NCBI RefSeq assembly: GCF_006438725.1 | Contig: NZ_RCZD01000014.1 | Span: forward strand, 1 to 64,000 | Direction: 5' to 3' | DNA: 64,000 nucleotides | Source of the DNA: Ewingella americana | Lineage (GTDB): Bacteria; Pseudomonadota; Gammaproteobacteria; Enterobacterales; Enterobacteriaceae | Shown: positions 32,318-43,225 of the stretch, in pieces | How positions within the stretch are numbered: position 1 is the stretch's first letter | How the letters are laid out: every line of letters begins with the position of its first letter | The notes under the pieces: generated by a model | Seen by the model: the letters and a program-made list of their open reading frames with translations, nothing else | Told to the model about the DNA's origin: nothing | The model's database searches: none | Made by a program: the position numbers and the translations under genes

Positions 32318-32848
32318 GTGACAACAATTGTAAGTGTACGCCGCAACGGCCAGGTCGTTATCGGTGGTGATGGCCAGGCCACATTGGGAAATACGGTGAT
32401 GAAGGGCAACGTGAAGAAAGTACGTCGCCTGTATCATGACAAAGTGATCGCCGGTTTCGCTGGTGGTACTGCTGACGCCTTCACGCTGTTTGAGCTGTTC
32501 GAGCGCAAGCTGGAAATGCACCAGGGCCATTTGGTGAAAGCCGCCGTGGAACTGGCGAAAGACTGGCGCACCGATCGCATGTTGCGCCGTCTTGAAGCGT
32601 TGCTGGCCGTCGCCGATGAAAATGCTTCACTCATCATCAGCGGCAACGGTGACGTGATCCAGCCGGAAAATGACCTGATTGCCATCGGTTCTGGTGGTCC
32701 TTACGCTCAGGCCTCTGCCCGCGCGTTGCTGGAAAATACAGAACTGAGCGCCCGCGAGATCGTTGAGAAATCGCTCAGCATCGCTGGTGACATCTGTATC
32801 TACACCAACCAATTCCACACCATTGAAGAATTGTCTTCTAAAGCGTAA
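32318..32848 (+). CDS. hslV: ATP-dependent protease subunit HslV (ClpQ)
   Basis: Proteasome-like peptidase ring of the HslVU complex. The 176 residues match E. coli. After removal of the initiator Met the N-terminal Thr ([10 protein letters not shown]) is the nucleophile; GDGQATLGN and GGTADAFTL are typical. The start is GTG, preceded by GAGGA, as in E. coli. hslU follows after 12 bp. Confidence 0.98.
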   Translation: MTTIVSVRRNGQVVIGGDGQATLGNTVMKGNVKKVRRLYHDKVIAGFAGGTADAFTLFELFERKLEMHQGHLVKAAVELAKDWRTDRMLRRLEALLAVADENASLIISGNGDVIQPENDLIAIGSGGPYAQASARALLENTELSAREIVEKSLSIAGDICIYTNQFHTIEELSSKA

Positions 32849-32860
32849 GGATCGAAAACT

Positions 32861-34195
32861 ATGTCGGAAATGACCCCGCGCGAGATAGTCAGCGAATTAG
32901 ACAGCTACATCATTGGCCAGGATAAAGCAAAGCGCGCCGTCGCTATCGCCCTGCGCAACCGCTGGCGCCGCATGCAGCTCGACGAAGCACTGCGCCATGA
33001 AGTGACGCCAAAAAATATTCTGATGATCGGCCCGACCGGTGTCGGTAAAACCGAAATCGCCCGTCGTCTGGCGAAACTGGCTAATGCGCCGTTCATCAAA
33101 GTTGAAGCCACCAAATTCACCGAGGTGGGTTATGTTGGTAAAGAAGTGGATTCTATCATCCGCGACCTTACCGACTCCGCCGTGAAAATGGTGCGCATGC
33201 AGTCAATCGATAAGAACCGTCATCGTGCCGAAGAACTGGCCGAAGAACGCATTCTTGATGTGCTGATCCCGTCGGCCAAAAACAACTGGGGCCAGGCCGA
33301 CGAAGCGCAGGAGCCATCTGCTGCTCGTCAGTCTTTCCGCAAAAAACTGCGCGAAGGCCAGCTCGACGACAAAGAGATTGAAATCAATGTTGCCGCAGCG
33401 CCAATGGGCGTTGAAATCATGTCCCCTCCGGGCATGGAAGAGATGACCAACCAGTTGCAGTCTATGTTCCAGAACATGGCCGGTCAGAAACAAAAACCGC
33501 GCAAGATGCCCATCAAAGAAGCCTACAAGCTGCTGGTTGAAGAAGAAGCCGCCAAGCTGGTGAACCCGGAAGAGCTGAAAGAACAAGCGATTGAAGCTGT
33601 TGAACAGCACGGTATTGTGTTCATTGATGAGATCGACAAAATCTGTAAGCGCGCTGGTCAGAATTCAGGCCCGGACGTCTCACGCGAAGGTGTTCAGCGC
33701 GACCTGCTGCCCCTGGTGGAAGGCTGTACGGTGTCGACCAAACACGGCATGGTGAAAACGGACCATATCCTGTTTATCGCATCTGGCGCGTTCCAGACGG
33801 CCAAACCATCCGACTTAATTCCGGAATTGCAGGGCCGTTTACCGATCCGCGTTGAGTTACAGGCACTGTCTACTGAAGATTTCGAACGCATCCTGACCGA
33901 GCCGAGTGCTTCGCTAACGCATCAGTACAAAGCGTTGATGGCAACGGAGGGCGTTACCATCGATTTCACCCCCGATGGCATTCGCCGTATTGCAGAGGCC
34001 GCCTGGCAGGTTAACGAAACCACCGAGAACATCGGTGCGCGTCGTCTGCACACGGTTCTGGAACGTTTGATGGAAGATATCTCCTATGACGCGAGCGAAA
34101 GTAGCGGTATTTCCATAAACATTGATGCAGATTATGTTAGAAGCCACCTCGATCAACTGGTAGCTGATGAAGATCTGAGCCGATTTATCTTATAA
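32861..34195 (+). CDS. hslU: ATPase subunit HslU (ClpY)
   Basis: AAA+ unfoldase that feeds substrates to HslV. The 444 residues hold Walker [10 protein letters not shown] (57-65), the pore motif GYVGKEVDS, the intermediate domain, Walker [11 protein letters not shown], and the sensor/C-terminal end DLSRFIL that docks into HslV. It is 12 bp downstream of hslV in one heat shock operon, which ends at the hairpin at 34225. Confidence 0.98.
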   Translation: MSEMTPREIVSELDSYIIGQDKAKRAVAIALRNRWRRMQLDEALRHEVTPKNILMIGPTGVGKTEIARRLAKLANAPFIKVEATKFTEVGYVGKEVDSIIRDLTDSAVKMVRMQSIDKNRHRAEELAEERILDVLIPSAKNNWGQADEAQEPSAARQSFRKKLREGQLDDKEIEINVAAAPMGVEIMSPPGMEEMTNQLQSMFQNMAGQKQKPRKMPIKEAYKLLVEEEAAKLVNPEELKEQAIEAVEQHGIVFIDEIDKICKRAGQNSGPDVSREGVQRDLLPLVEGCTVSTKHGMVKTDHILFIASGAFQTAKPSDLIPELQGRLPIRVELQALSTEDFERILTEPSASLTHQYKALMATEGVTIDFTPDGIRRIAEAAWQVNETTENIGARRLHTVLERLMEDISYDASESSGISINIDADYVRSHLDQLVADEDLSRFIL

Positions 34196-34224
34196 TTTGC
34201 TCATACGTTCCGAAAGTGATCCAT

Positions 34225-34247
34225 AGGGAGGCGTTATGCCTCCCTTT
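34225..34247 (+). terminator. Terminator of hslVU
   Basis: AGGGAGGC pairs with GCCTCCCT around GTTAT, followed by TT. It lies 30 bp after hslU; the T tract is short. Confidence 0.7.
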
Positions 34248-34291
34248 GTTATGTCTAAACGGGACTCCTGTTTTACTGAGCGAAAAATAAT

Positions 34292-35218
34292 ATGAGCATA
34301 ATGACTCCCTGCAACACCACATCGCCCGCCAAAGCCTGGCTTGAAAGCCTGAGACTGCGAACCTTGCCCCTGGCCTTTGCCTCTATTGTGATGGGATCGG
34401 CGATTGCCAGCCTGCAAGGCGTATTTCACCCGCTGATCGCACTGCTGGCATTAGTGACCGCTGGCCTGCTGCAAATCCTGTCTAACCTGGCCAATGACTA
34501 CGGCGATGCGGAAAAAGGCAGCGATACGCCGGACCGCATCGGGCCATTGCGCGGTATGCAAAAAGGGTTGATCACCGCCCCGCAGATGAAGCAGGCCATC
34601 ATGCTGACGGTCGCACTGACGGTTATTTCCGGTATTGGCCTGATTGCCGTCGCCTGCCAAAAGCCCAGCGACGTGTTCGGCTTTCTTATCCTCGGCTTAC
34701 TGTCGATTGGCGCTGCCATCACCTACACCGTAGGTACGCGCCCATATGGGTATATGGGGCTGGGCGATATCTCGGTGCTCATTTTCTTTGGCTGGATAAG
34801 CGTGGCCGGAACGTTCTATCTGCAGGCAGGTCATTTCGACTGGATCGTGATGTTACCAGCGACGGCGACAGGTTTGCTGGCAACGGCCGTGCTGAATATC
34901 AACAATCTGCGCGATATCGACACCGACAGCGCCAACGGTAAAAATACGCTGGCCGTACGTCTCGGGCCGAAAAATGCCCGCCGGTATCACGCAGTGATCG
35001 TCTCTGCGGCCGTCATTTGCCTGGCGCTGTTTGCTTTACTCTATCTGCACGGCTGGTCTGGATGGCTATTTGTTCTGGCGATTCCGATGCTGGCGAAACA
35101 TGTTTCTCAGGTGATGCGTGAGCAATCCACCGAGGGCATCCGCCCCCTTCTGGAAAAAATGGTGAAAGCGGCATTACTGACTAATGTGCTGTTTGCGTTG
35201 GGTCTGTTGCTCAATTAA
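34292..35218 (+). CDS. menA: 1,4-dihydroxy-2-naphthoate octaprenyltransferase MenA
   Basis: Membrane prenyltransferase of menaquinone synthesis. The 308-residue UbiA-family protein has about nine hydrophobic helices and the two Asp-rich motifs: NDYGDAEKGSDTPDR (from residue 68) and NNLRDIDTDSANGKN. It lies between hslU and rraA, as in E. coli. A second ATG at 34301 is possible. Confidence 0.96.
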   Translation: MSIMTPCNTTSPAKAWLESLRLRTLPLAFASIVMGSAIASLQGVFHPLIALLALVTAGLLQILSNLANDYGDAEKGSDTPDRIGPLRGMQKGLITAPQMKQAIMLTVALTVISGIGLIAVACQKPSDVFGFLILGLLSIGAAITYTVGTRPYGYMGLGDISVLIFFGWISVAGTFYLQAGHFDWIVMLPATATGLLATAVLNINNLRDIDTDSANGKNTLAVRLGPKNARRYHAVIVSAAVICLALFALLYLHGWSGWLFVLAIPMLAKHVSQVMREQSTEGIRPLLEKMVKAALLTNVLFALGLLLN

Positions 35219-35328
35219 GAGGCTGAGCGCCGTTCATGCACTTGGCAAAATTTAACAATTGATGATTTTGCCAACACCCTTCAGAAAGGGATATACTGAA
35301 GACTCATGCAGCAACCAGATGAAATCCT

Positions 35329-35814
35329 ATGAAATACGATACTTCCGAACTGTGCGACATCTATCACGAAGAAGTGAATGTCGTTGAACCCTTGTTCTCC
35401 AACTTTGGTGGACGTACTTCATTTGGCGGGCAGATCACCACGGTGAAGTGCTTCGAAGACAATGGCTTGCTTTATGATTTGCTCGAGCAAAACGGCTTAG
35501 GACGGGTTCTGGTGGTTGACGGCGGTGGGTCTGTTCGCCGTGCGTTAATCGATGCAGACCTGGCTGCGCTGGGGCTGGAAAATCAGTGGGAAGGTATCCT
35601 GATTTACGGCGCAGTCCGTCAGGTGGATGATTTGCAGGAGCTCGATATCGGCATTCAGGCGATGGCCGCCATTCCAGCGGGTGCGGCAAGTGAAGGCATT
35701 GGCGAGAGTGATATCCGCGTGAATTTCGGTGGCGTGACCTTCTTTACCGGTGACCACCTTTACGCTGATAACACCGGCATTATTCTGTCAGAAGACCCAC
35801 TCGACATCGAGTAA
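35329..35814 (+). CDS. rraA: Regulator of RNase E activity RraA
   Basis: Trimeric protein that binds RNase E and lowers its activity, altering global mRNA decay. The 161 residues equal E. coli RraA and include the family stretches [30 protein letters not shown] and [11 protein letters not shown]. It lies downstream of menA after a 110-bp gap likely to carry its own promoter. Confidence 0.97.
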   Translation: MKYDTSELCDIYHEEVNVVEPLFSNFGGRTSFGGQITTVKCFEDNGLLYDLLEQNGLGRVLVVDGGGSVRRALIDADLAALGLENQWEGILIYGAVRQVDDLQELDIGIQAMAAIPAGAASEGIGESDIRVNFGGVTFFTGDHLYADNTGIILSEDPLDIE

Positions 35815-35843
35815 GCCCCTTCCTGCGGCGGGTTCAGCGCAAT

Positions 35844-35870
35844 AAAAAGGACGCCATGGCGTCCTTTTTT
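35844..35870. terminator. Bidirectional terminator between rraA and zapB
   Basis: A completely palindromic segment in which AAAAAGGACGC pairs with GCGTCCTTTTT around CATG, placed between the convergent stops of rraA and zapB. Confidence 0.9.
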
Positions 35871-35889
35871 AATGGGAAAAAATCGGTAT

Positions 35890-36129
35890 TCAGACTTCTT
35901 CCATTTTGCCCAACAGTGCACGCAGACGATCCTGCCACACGTGTTGTTCGTCTTTCAGCTGTGCATTTTCACGCACCAGCGATTCATGATTGCCGCTCGC
36001 TTGCTGAACTTCCTGAGAGAGTGTGTTGTTCTGCTCTTTCAGCTCTTCAATTTCCATCTGCAGCAAGGTAATGGTATCAATCGCTTGCTGAACTTTTGCT
36101 TCTAATTTCTCAAATACTTCAAATGACAT
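35890..36129 (-). CDS. zapB: Cell division coiled-coil factor ZapB
   Basis: Small non-essential divisome protein that stabilises the Z ring with ZapA and MatP. The 79-residue product is almost wholly a coiled coil ([19 protein letters not shown] ...) and ends in MEEV, like the 81-residue E. coli protein. It is convergent with rraA and divergent from glpF. Confidence 0.96.
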   Translation of the reverse strand: MSFEVFEKLEAKVQQAIDTITLLQMEIEELKEQNNTLSQEVQQASGNHESLVRENAQLKDEQHVWQDRLRALLGKMEEV

Positions 36130-36597
36130 TCTTCGGTCCCCTTATGTTCGCAAGGCGCACATCTTGTAAGTTCTGCCGCATCATCCGGATACGGCTCAAA
36201 AATTCTCGCACCGCGTAGATTTTCCTGATGTTTTCTGAAGAAAACGCCGTCAAACCTATCGATGTCTTGAAACACGATTGTATGTAGCCAGTCTTGCCCT
36301 GTCTAGCAACATACCGGCCCTACACGCAGTCTGTTGCAATTTTCTCGTCAAAACCATCAGCAAATGCTTAAAAAGCACGAGTTGTCGCGAGAATCTCAGG
36401 CTAATTTCGCATAACGTGCCCGGACATGGGGACTCAGAATGTCGGATGGACAAAACCCGCTGCAGAATACGAGACCACCAACAAGCGACAAACTGGGCAC
36501 GGGAACGGTTTTTTAGGCGGGATAGAAAGCGCAAAACACTCGAATTCGCTCATTTTTATGACACAACACACAAATTTTGATTTCGCTATTTCTCGTT
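36130..36597. other. Upstream part of the zapB-glpF gap, no gene seen
   Basis: This 468-bp stretch has only short frames on both strands, with no ribosome sites, family motifs or RNA gene that I can recognise. It presumably carries the zapB promoter and distal control of glpF. Confidence 0.5.
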
Positions 36598-36617
36598 TAT
36601 GCTCGTTAACGATAAAT
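36598..36617. promoter_or_regulatory. Probable GlpR operator of glpFK
   Basis: TATGCTCGTTAACGATAAAT matches the GlpR operator WATGTTCGWTAWCGAACATW at 16 of 20 positions and lies about 110 bp before glpF. A TTCACA immediately downstream could be half of a CRP site. GlpR and CRP both control glpFK in E. coli. Confidence 0.6.
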
Positions 36618-36728
36618 TCACATTACGTTCTCATTTGATGAAGAACGTCTTATTCCGATTACGTTCACGTACTTCTAGTAAGAAAAATTATAACTAACCC
36701 TTAACATCATCCTTTATAGGATCCGACT

Positions 36729-37577
36729 ATGAGCCAAACCATGAGTTCCACATTAAAAGGTCAGTGCATCGCTGAGTTTCTGGGTACCGGGCTTATCATC
36801 TTTTTCGGTGCCGGATGCGTAGCTGCACTGAAACTTGCCGGGGCAGTTTTTGGTCAGTGGGAAATCAGCATCATTTGGGGTCTGGGTGTGGCAATGGCCA
36901 TCTACCTGACCGCAGCGATTTCCGGCGCTCACCTCAATCCTGCTGTAACCGTCGCGCTGTGTCTGTTTGCAAACTTTGAAGGACGCAAAGTTCTGCCTTA
37001 CATCATCGCGCAGGTTGCCGGTGCCTTTTGCGCCGCTGCACTGGTCTACGGTCTGTACTACAACCTGTTCATCGATTTCGAACAAAGTCACCACATGGTA
37101 CGCGGCAGCGTGGAAAGTCTGAATCTGGCCGGTATTTTCTCCACCTACCCGAACCCGCACATCAGCGTCATGCAGGCGTTTATCGTTGAAGTGGTGATCA
37201 CCGCGATTCTGATGGCCTTAATCCTCGGCCTGACCGACGACGGCAACGGCATCCCGCGTGGCCCGCTGGCACCCCTGCTGATCGGTATTCTGATCGCGGT
37301 TATCGGTGCATCAATGGGTCCGTTGACTGGTTTCGCCCTTAACCCGGCACGTGACTTCGGTCCTAAGGTATTCGCCTACTTCGCAGGTTGGGGCAAAGTC
37401 GCCTTCACCGGTGCCCGCGACATTCCTTACTTCCTGGTGCCGATTTTTGGCCCACTGATTGGTGCATCGCTCGGCGCCTTCGGTTATAAAGCGCTGATTG
37501 GTCGCCACCTGCCTTACGAAATCCATGAGGCAGAAGAAGAAGCTCTCCAACAGCCAGCAAAACAACGCAAAGCCTGA
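36729..37577 (+). CDS. glpF: Glycerol facilitator GlpF
   Basis: Aquaglyceroporin of the inner membrane. The 282 residues show six membrane helices and the two pore motifs, GAHLNPAVT (Asn70) and FALNPARDFGP (near 205), the latter with the Asp typical of glycerol channels. glpK follows after 44 bp, so imported glycerol is trapped by phosphorylation. Confidence 0.97.
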   Translation: MSQTMSSTLKGQCIAEFLGTGLIIFFGAGCVAALKLAGAVFGQWEISIIWGLGVAMAIYLTAAISGAHLNPAVTVALCLFANFEGRKVLPYIIAQVAGAFCAAALVYGLYYNLFIDFEQSHHMVRGSVESLNLAGIFSTYPNPHISVMQAFIVEVVITAILMALILGLTDDGNGIPRGPLAPLLIGILIAVIGASMGPLTGFALNPARDFGPKVFAYFAGWGKVAFTGARDIPYFLVPIFGPLIGASLGAFGYKALIGRHLPYEIHEAEEEALQQPAKQRKA

Positions 37578-37585
37578 TCGGCTAA

Positions 37586-39145
<1,560 letters not shown>

Positions 39146-39181
39146 TCGCCAGTTGCTGTCACCAACATCTTTTCTACGTTC

Positions 39182-39208
39182 AAAACTCCCCGTCCGGGGA
39201 GTTTTTTT
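39182..39208 (+). terminator. Intrinsic terminator between glpK and glpX
   Basis: AAAACTCCCC pairs with GGGGAGTTTT around GTCC, followed by further Ts. It should stop most glpFK transcription before glpX. Confidence 0.9.
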
Positions 39209-39292
39209 ATGCGTCTTCCCACTGTGCTAAAATCTGCGGAACAGATGAGCCGTTGCCTCACCGACCTCTTTTTTCTTTCTACAGGCTTTCCA

Positions 39293-40303
39293 ATGAAACG
39301 TGAATTAGCAATAGAGTTTTCCCGCGTGACCGAAGCCGCCGCACTGGCCGGTTATAAGTGGCTGGGTCGCGGTGACAAAAATCTCGCCGACAACGCCGCC
39401 GTGCAGGCGATGCGCATCATGCTCAATAATGTCGATATCGACGGCACCATTGTGATTGGCGAAGGCGAAATTGATGAAGCACCGATGCTCTTCATCGGCG
39501 AAAAGGTCGGGACCGGCAACGGTGAGGCTGTCGATATCGCGGTCGACCCGATTGAAGGCACGCGCATGACCGCCATGGGCCAATCCAATGCCCTTGCCGT
39601 TCTGGCGGTGGGCGACAAGGGTTCGTTCCTCAATGCGCCAGATATGTACATGGAAAAGATCGCCGTCGGCCCTGGTGCAAAAGGCGTCATTAACCTGAAC
39701 CTGACGCTGGCTGAAAACCTCGCCAATGTGGCTAAAGCACTGAATAAACCGCTGACCGAACTCACCGTGGCCGTGTTGGCAAAACCGCGTCACGACGATG
39801 CCATCCGTGAAATGCTGGCTGCCGGTGTACGCGTTTTCGCCTTCCCGGACGGCGATGTGGCCGCCACTATTCTGACCTGTATGCCGGAAAGTGAAGTTGA
39901 TGTGTTGTACGGCATTGGCGGCGCGCCGGAAGGGGTGATCTCCGCGGCGGTTATCCGCGCGCTGGATGGTGATATGCAGGGCCGTTTATTAGCGCGTCAT
40001 GACGTGAAAGGCGATACACCTGAAAACCGCCGCATCGGTGAGGAAGAGCTGACGCGTTGCAAAGCGATGGGTATCGAAGCAGGCAAAGTGCTGAAGCTGG
40101 ATGATATGGCACGTAACGATAACGTGATTTTCTCCGCGACCGGCATCACCAAAGGCGATTTGCTGGAAGGCATCAGCCGTCAGGGCAATATGGCGACCAC
40201 CGAAACGTTGCTGATCCGTGGCAAATCACGCACTATCCGCCGTATTCGCTCTACGCACTATCTCGACCGTAAAGACGTGGCGCTGCATGAGTTTATCATC
40301 TGA
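39293..40303 (+). CDS. glpX: Class II fructose-1,6-bisphosphatase GlpX
   Basis: Gluconeogenic phosphatase converting fructose 1,6-bisphosphate to fructose 6-phosphate, Mn-dependent and distinct from Fbp. The ATG at 39293 gives 336 residues, as in E. coli, starting MKRELAIEFSRVTEAAALAG; the metal-site motifs GEGEIDEAPM and VDPIEGTRMT are clear. An upstream in-frame extension to 39209 runs into the terminator region and is rejected. Third gene of the glp cluster. Confidence 0.97.
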   Translation: MKRELAIEFSRVTEAAALAGYKWLGRGDKNLADNAAVQAMRIMLNNVDIDGTIVIGEGEIDEAPMLFIGEKVGTGNGEAVDIAVDPIEGTRMTAMGQSNALAVLAVGDKGSFLNAPDMYMEKIAVGPGAKGVINLNLTLAENLANVAKALNKPLTELTVAVLAKPRHDDAIREMLAAGVRVFAFPDGDVAATILTCMPESEVDVLYGIGGAPEGVISAAVIRALDGDMQGRLLARHDVKGDTPENRRIGEEELTRCKAMGIEAGKVLKLDDMARNDNVIFSATGITKGDLLEGISRQGNMATTETLLIRGKSRTIRRIRSTHYLDRKDVALHEFII

Positions 40304-40320
40304 CTGATATGCAGAAAGCA

Positions 40321-40353
40321 AAAAGCAGAGCCGTGTTTTGGCTCTGCTTTTTT
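40321..40353. terminator. Bidirectional terminator between glpX and emrD
   Basis: AAAAAGCAGAGCC pairs with GGCTCTGCTTTTT around seven bases, between convergent stops. Confidence 0.92.
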
Positions 40354-40370
40354 ATACGCCTGGCATAAGG

Positions 40371-41555
40371 CTAAATTGTATGTCCCTGTTCCTGCTGGCG
40401 ATTCGCCATCGGCCACCAGCAGAGTAAGATCAGTAGCGCCATAGCAAACATCAGCAGGCCCAGACTGAACTGGCCGGTTTGCGGCAACATCGCGGACATC
40501 CATGCTGCCAGCCCCGAACCGATGTTCTGCATACCGCCGACCAGCGCACCTGCCGCTCCCGCCAGATAGGGGAAAGGTTCCATCGCGCCGGTGGTCGCCA
40601 GCGGGAATAACATCCCTGCGCCAAAGAAGAACAGCGACGCAGGCACGATCAGCGTCCAGATGTTCATCACGCCCAGCCAGCCAGGGAGCCACATCAACAG
40701 CCCGGCCAGCAGACAACTCAATACCGAGTGCCACATTAATTGCTGGAAGCTTTTTTCAGAGCGCCCGGCGTACCAGGCACCAAAGAAAGCGGCGGGAATA
40801 GGCAGAATAAACAGAATGCTGACGGTCATGGCATTCAGCCCCAGGACACCGCCCATCAGCACACCGCAGCTGGCTTCAAATACCGCCACCCCTGCCAGTG
40901 CACCGATCAACATCACCATATAGCGGCTGAAGTTACCGTCCGCCAGCAGCAGTCGCAGGCTACTCAGCATCCCGCGCGGCTCATGACTGACAGGTCGGGT
41001 TTCCGGCAGCCAGCGGTACATCGAAAATGCGACGCCCGCGCAGAGCAACAACAGAAAACCAAAGCTGGCCCGCCAGCCCAACCAGGCAGAGAGTGCCCCG
41101 CCAATCAGCGGCGCAATCAGTGGGCTGACCAGAATACCCATATTCAGCAGGCTGTTGGCCTGGCGTAAGGCACCACCGCTGTATAAATCACGCGGCATGG
41201 TACGGGCCATTACCCCGGCAACGCCGGTACCCATTCCCTGAACGGCACTTGCCACAATTAACAACGTCAGGCTTTGCGCCAGCATAGCGCCCGCCGCGCC
41301 CACCAGGAAAATCATCATACCGGTGAGGATCACCGGTTTGCGTCCCACCTTGTCTGACAGCGGACCATAAATCAGCTGCGATGACCCATAGGCTATTAAA
41401 TAGGCCGCCATCACCCGTTGCACCGCGCCCGGTTTTACCGACAAACTCTGCGCCATATCTGCGATATTTGGCACATAAATGGTTTGCGCCATCTGCCCTA
41501 CCGCAACCAGCAAAACCAACATCACAAGCAGGTGAATATTTTCCAGTTTTTTCAT
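40371..41555 (-). CDS. emrD: Multidrug efflux MFS transporter EmrD
   Basis: Twelve-helix major facilitator that exports hydrophobic and amphipathic compounds. The 394 residues closely follow E. coli EmrD, with VAVGQMAQTIYVPNIADMA in helix 1, the MFS loop GPLSDKVGRKP, QGMGTGVAGVMART and AFFGAWYAGR. In E. coli emrD is located elsewhere; here it is divergent from fpr. Confidence 0.93.
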   Translation of the reverse strand: MKKLENIHLLVMLVLLVAVGQMAQTIYVPNIADMAQSLSVKPGAVQRVMAAYLIAYGSSQLIYGPLSDKVGRKPVILTGMMIFLVGAAGAMLAQSLTLLIVASAVQGMGTGVAGVMARTMPRDLYSGGALRQANSLLNMGILVSPLIAPLIGGALSAWLGWRASFGFLLLLCAGVAFSMYRWLPETRPVSHEPRGMLSSLRLLLADGNFSRYMVMLIGALAGVAVFEASCGVLMGGVLGLNAMTVSILFILPIPAAFFGAWYAGRSEKSFQQLMWHSVLSCLLAGLLMWLPGWLGVMNIWTLIVPASLFFFGAGMLFPLATTGAMEPFPYLAGAAGALVGGMQNIGSGLAAWMSAMLPQTGQFSLGLLMFAMALLILLCWWPMANRQQEQGHTI

Positions 41556-41830
41556 TTTTCAGTTCATTAATCAATCGAAACACCAGATATCAGCATAATT
41601 AGCCGGTATTGGCGCGGGGAGGCCGTCGGGCGCATAAATTAACAAACTGGGGTGAATAAGCGAGTGTCTGACGGAAAACTGTCTTTACATCACTGGTGGG
41701 CCTGAGTGCCATCTTCGTAAAGATAACTGTACGACTGCGAAGTAGTCTAACCACCGGTGATCAGCCTGATAACATTTAATCGATAATCGATTCAGAGAAT
41801 GTGAAATAAAATCAGCGGGGTAAATCGGGC

Positions 41831-41877
41831 AGCAGATTTCTGCTCCCGGCACAGACCTGCAACGGGAGCACTTTTTT
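41831..41877 (+). promoter_or_regulatory. Double-hairpin leader touching the fpr start
   Basis: TGCTCCCG (41841-41848) pairs perfectly with CGGGAGCA (41863-41870), followed by CTTTTTT and then the fpr ATG at 41878. The only ribosome site, GGGAG, is inside the 3' arm. AGCAG (41831-41835) can instead pair with CTGCT (41840-41844), which breaks the first stem. The layout resembles an attenuator or a sequestered ribosome site. The rest of the 322-bp emrD-fpr gap has an AATCGATAATCGATT palindrome (41778-41792) and no gene. Confidence 0.55.
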
Positions 41878-42624
41878 ATGGCGGATTGGGTTAACGGTAA
41901 AGTCACCAAAATTGAAAACTGGACCGACAGTTTGTTCAGCATCACGGTGAGCGCTCCGGTCGATGCATTCAGCGCAGGGCAGTTCGCCAAACTGTCGATG
42001 GAGATTGAGGGAGAACGCGTGCAGCGGGCCTATTCCTACGTCAACGCACCCAGCGACCCGAATCTGGAGTTCTATCTGGTCACCGTCCCGGAGGGCAAAC
42101 TCAGCCCGCGTCTGCATGCGCTGGAGATTGGCAGCGAAATCCAGGTGACCAAAGAAGCCGCAGGTTTTTTCGTTATCGACGAAGTACCGGAGTGTGACAC
42201 GTTGTGGATGCTGGCGACCGGCACGGCGATCGGCCCTTATTTATCGATTTTGCAGGAAGGAATTGGGCTGGAGAGATTCCAGAATATCGTTCTGGTCCAT
42301 GCCGCTCGCTTCTCGCAGGACCTCAGCTATTTGCCGTTGATGCAACAGCTACAGCAGCGTTACAACGGCAAACTGCATATCCAGACCGTTGTCAGCCGTG
42401 AGAAAACGCCGGGCTCGCTGACCGGGCGCGTTCCTGCGCTGATTGAAGACGGCACGCTCGAGGCCGCCGTCGGCCTGAAAATGGAGGCCGAAAATAGCCA
42501 CATTATGCTGTGCGGTAACCCGCAGATGGTGCGCGATACCCAGCAAATTCTCAAGGACAGCCGTGGTATGCGCAAGCATCTCAAACGCAAACCGGGCCAT
42601 ATGACCAGCGAACATTACTGGTAA
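41878..42624 (+). CDS. fpr: Ferredoxin/flavodoxin-NADP+ reductase Fpr
   Basis: FAD enzyme moving electrons between NADPH and flavodoxin or ferredoxin; part of the oxidative stress response in E. coli. The 248 residues show the FAD motif VQRAYSYVNAP, the NADP loop LATGTAIGPYLS, LCGNPQM and the C-terminal YW. The start is set directly after a hairpin that contains the apparent ribosome site, which suggests post-initiation control. Confidence 0.97.
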   Translation: MADWVNGKVTKIENWTDSLFSITVSAPVDAFSAGQFAKLSMEIEGERVQRAYSYVNAPSDPNLEFYLVTVPEGKLSPRLHALEIGSEIQVTKEAAGFFVIDEVPECDTLWMLATGTAIGPYLSILQEGIGLERFQNIVLVHAARFSQDLSYLPLMQQLQQRYNGKLHIQTVVSREKTPGSLTGRVPALIEDGTLEAAVGLKMEAENSHIMLCGNPQMVRDTQQILKDSRGMRKHLKRKPGHMTSEHYW

Positions 42625-42640
42625 GTATCCGACAGCGCGA

Positions 42641-43060
42641 TTATTTGAGTTTGACGTTTTCCGGTTCCGGGCCAAAACGATTTGCGCCCGGCGTACCGGC
42701 GAATACGCCGCAATCGATAATCAGCATCCCAAACAGAATGACCGGGATCAGCCGCCCCACCACCCATTGCCATAGCACCGGGATCATGTCCCAGTGACCA
42801 GCCGCCAGCATCCACGCCAGAATAAACAAAAAAGCCCATAAGGCAGAGCGGTTGCGGTCATGCAGGCGTTTGACCATCACCGCCGCCGTCGGCCAGAGTA
42901 AAACGACCACGGCAAATGCCGCCGATTTGATCTCAATCCACTGGCGATCGGCAAAGGTAAATGCCGCCACCATCAATACCAGCCAACTGGCCATCCAAAT
43001 CCAAAAATCACGGCGGCCCATGCGACCATTAAACGAAAATAAGGCGTGTTGCAGTGTCAT
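42641..43060 (-). CDS. yiiR: DUF805 inner membrane protein YiiR
   Basis: A 139-residue protein of the DUF805 family with the N-terminal FNGRMGRRDFWIW motif, several hydrophobic helices and RLHDRNRSALW. It corresponds to E. coli YiiR, also next to fpr and yiiQ. The function is unknown. It is convergent with fpr and divergent from yiiQ. Confidence 0.92.
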   Translation of the reverse strand: MTLQHALFSFNGRMGRRDFWIWMASWLVLMVAAFTFADRQWIEIKSAAFAVVVLLWPTAAVMVKRLHDRNRSALWAFLFILAWMLAAGHWDMIPVLWQWVVGRLIPVILFGMLIIDCGVFAGTPGANRFGPEPENVKLK

Positions 43061-43225
43061 CGGGCATTGATCCCATCAAGTGTCGTAGCAGGTGTAAGCA
43101 GCAAAAAAGTTGGCGCAAAGTGTAACCCAGCCGGGAGGCGTGACGGCAATGTTTACGTACTCCTTTTGACATTGCCCCCGGATCCCCGCTTTAATCGACC
43201 ATCGTCTCAAAACAAGAACAACGTT

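Noticed and set aside
36256-36638. Overlapping 70-100 codon frames on both strands in the zapB-glpF gap
   Set aside because: No ribosome sites, no family features, mutually overlapping; they look like chance frames.
43046-43225. A 60-codon in-frame extension upstream of yiiQ
   Set aside because: The conserved signal peptide starts at 43226; the extension overlaps yiiR and its promoter region.
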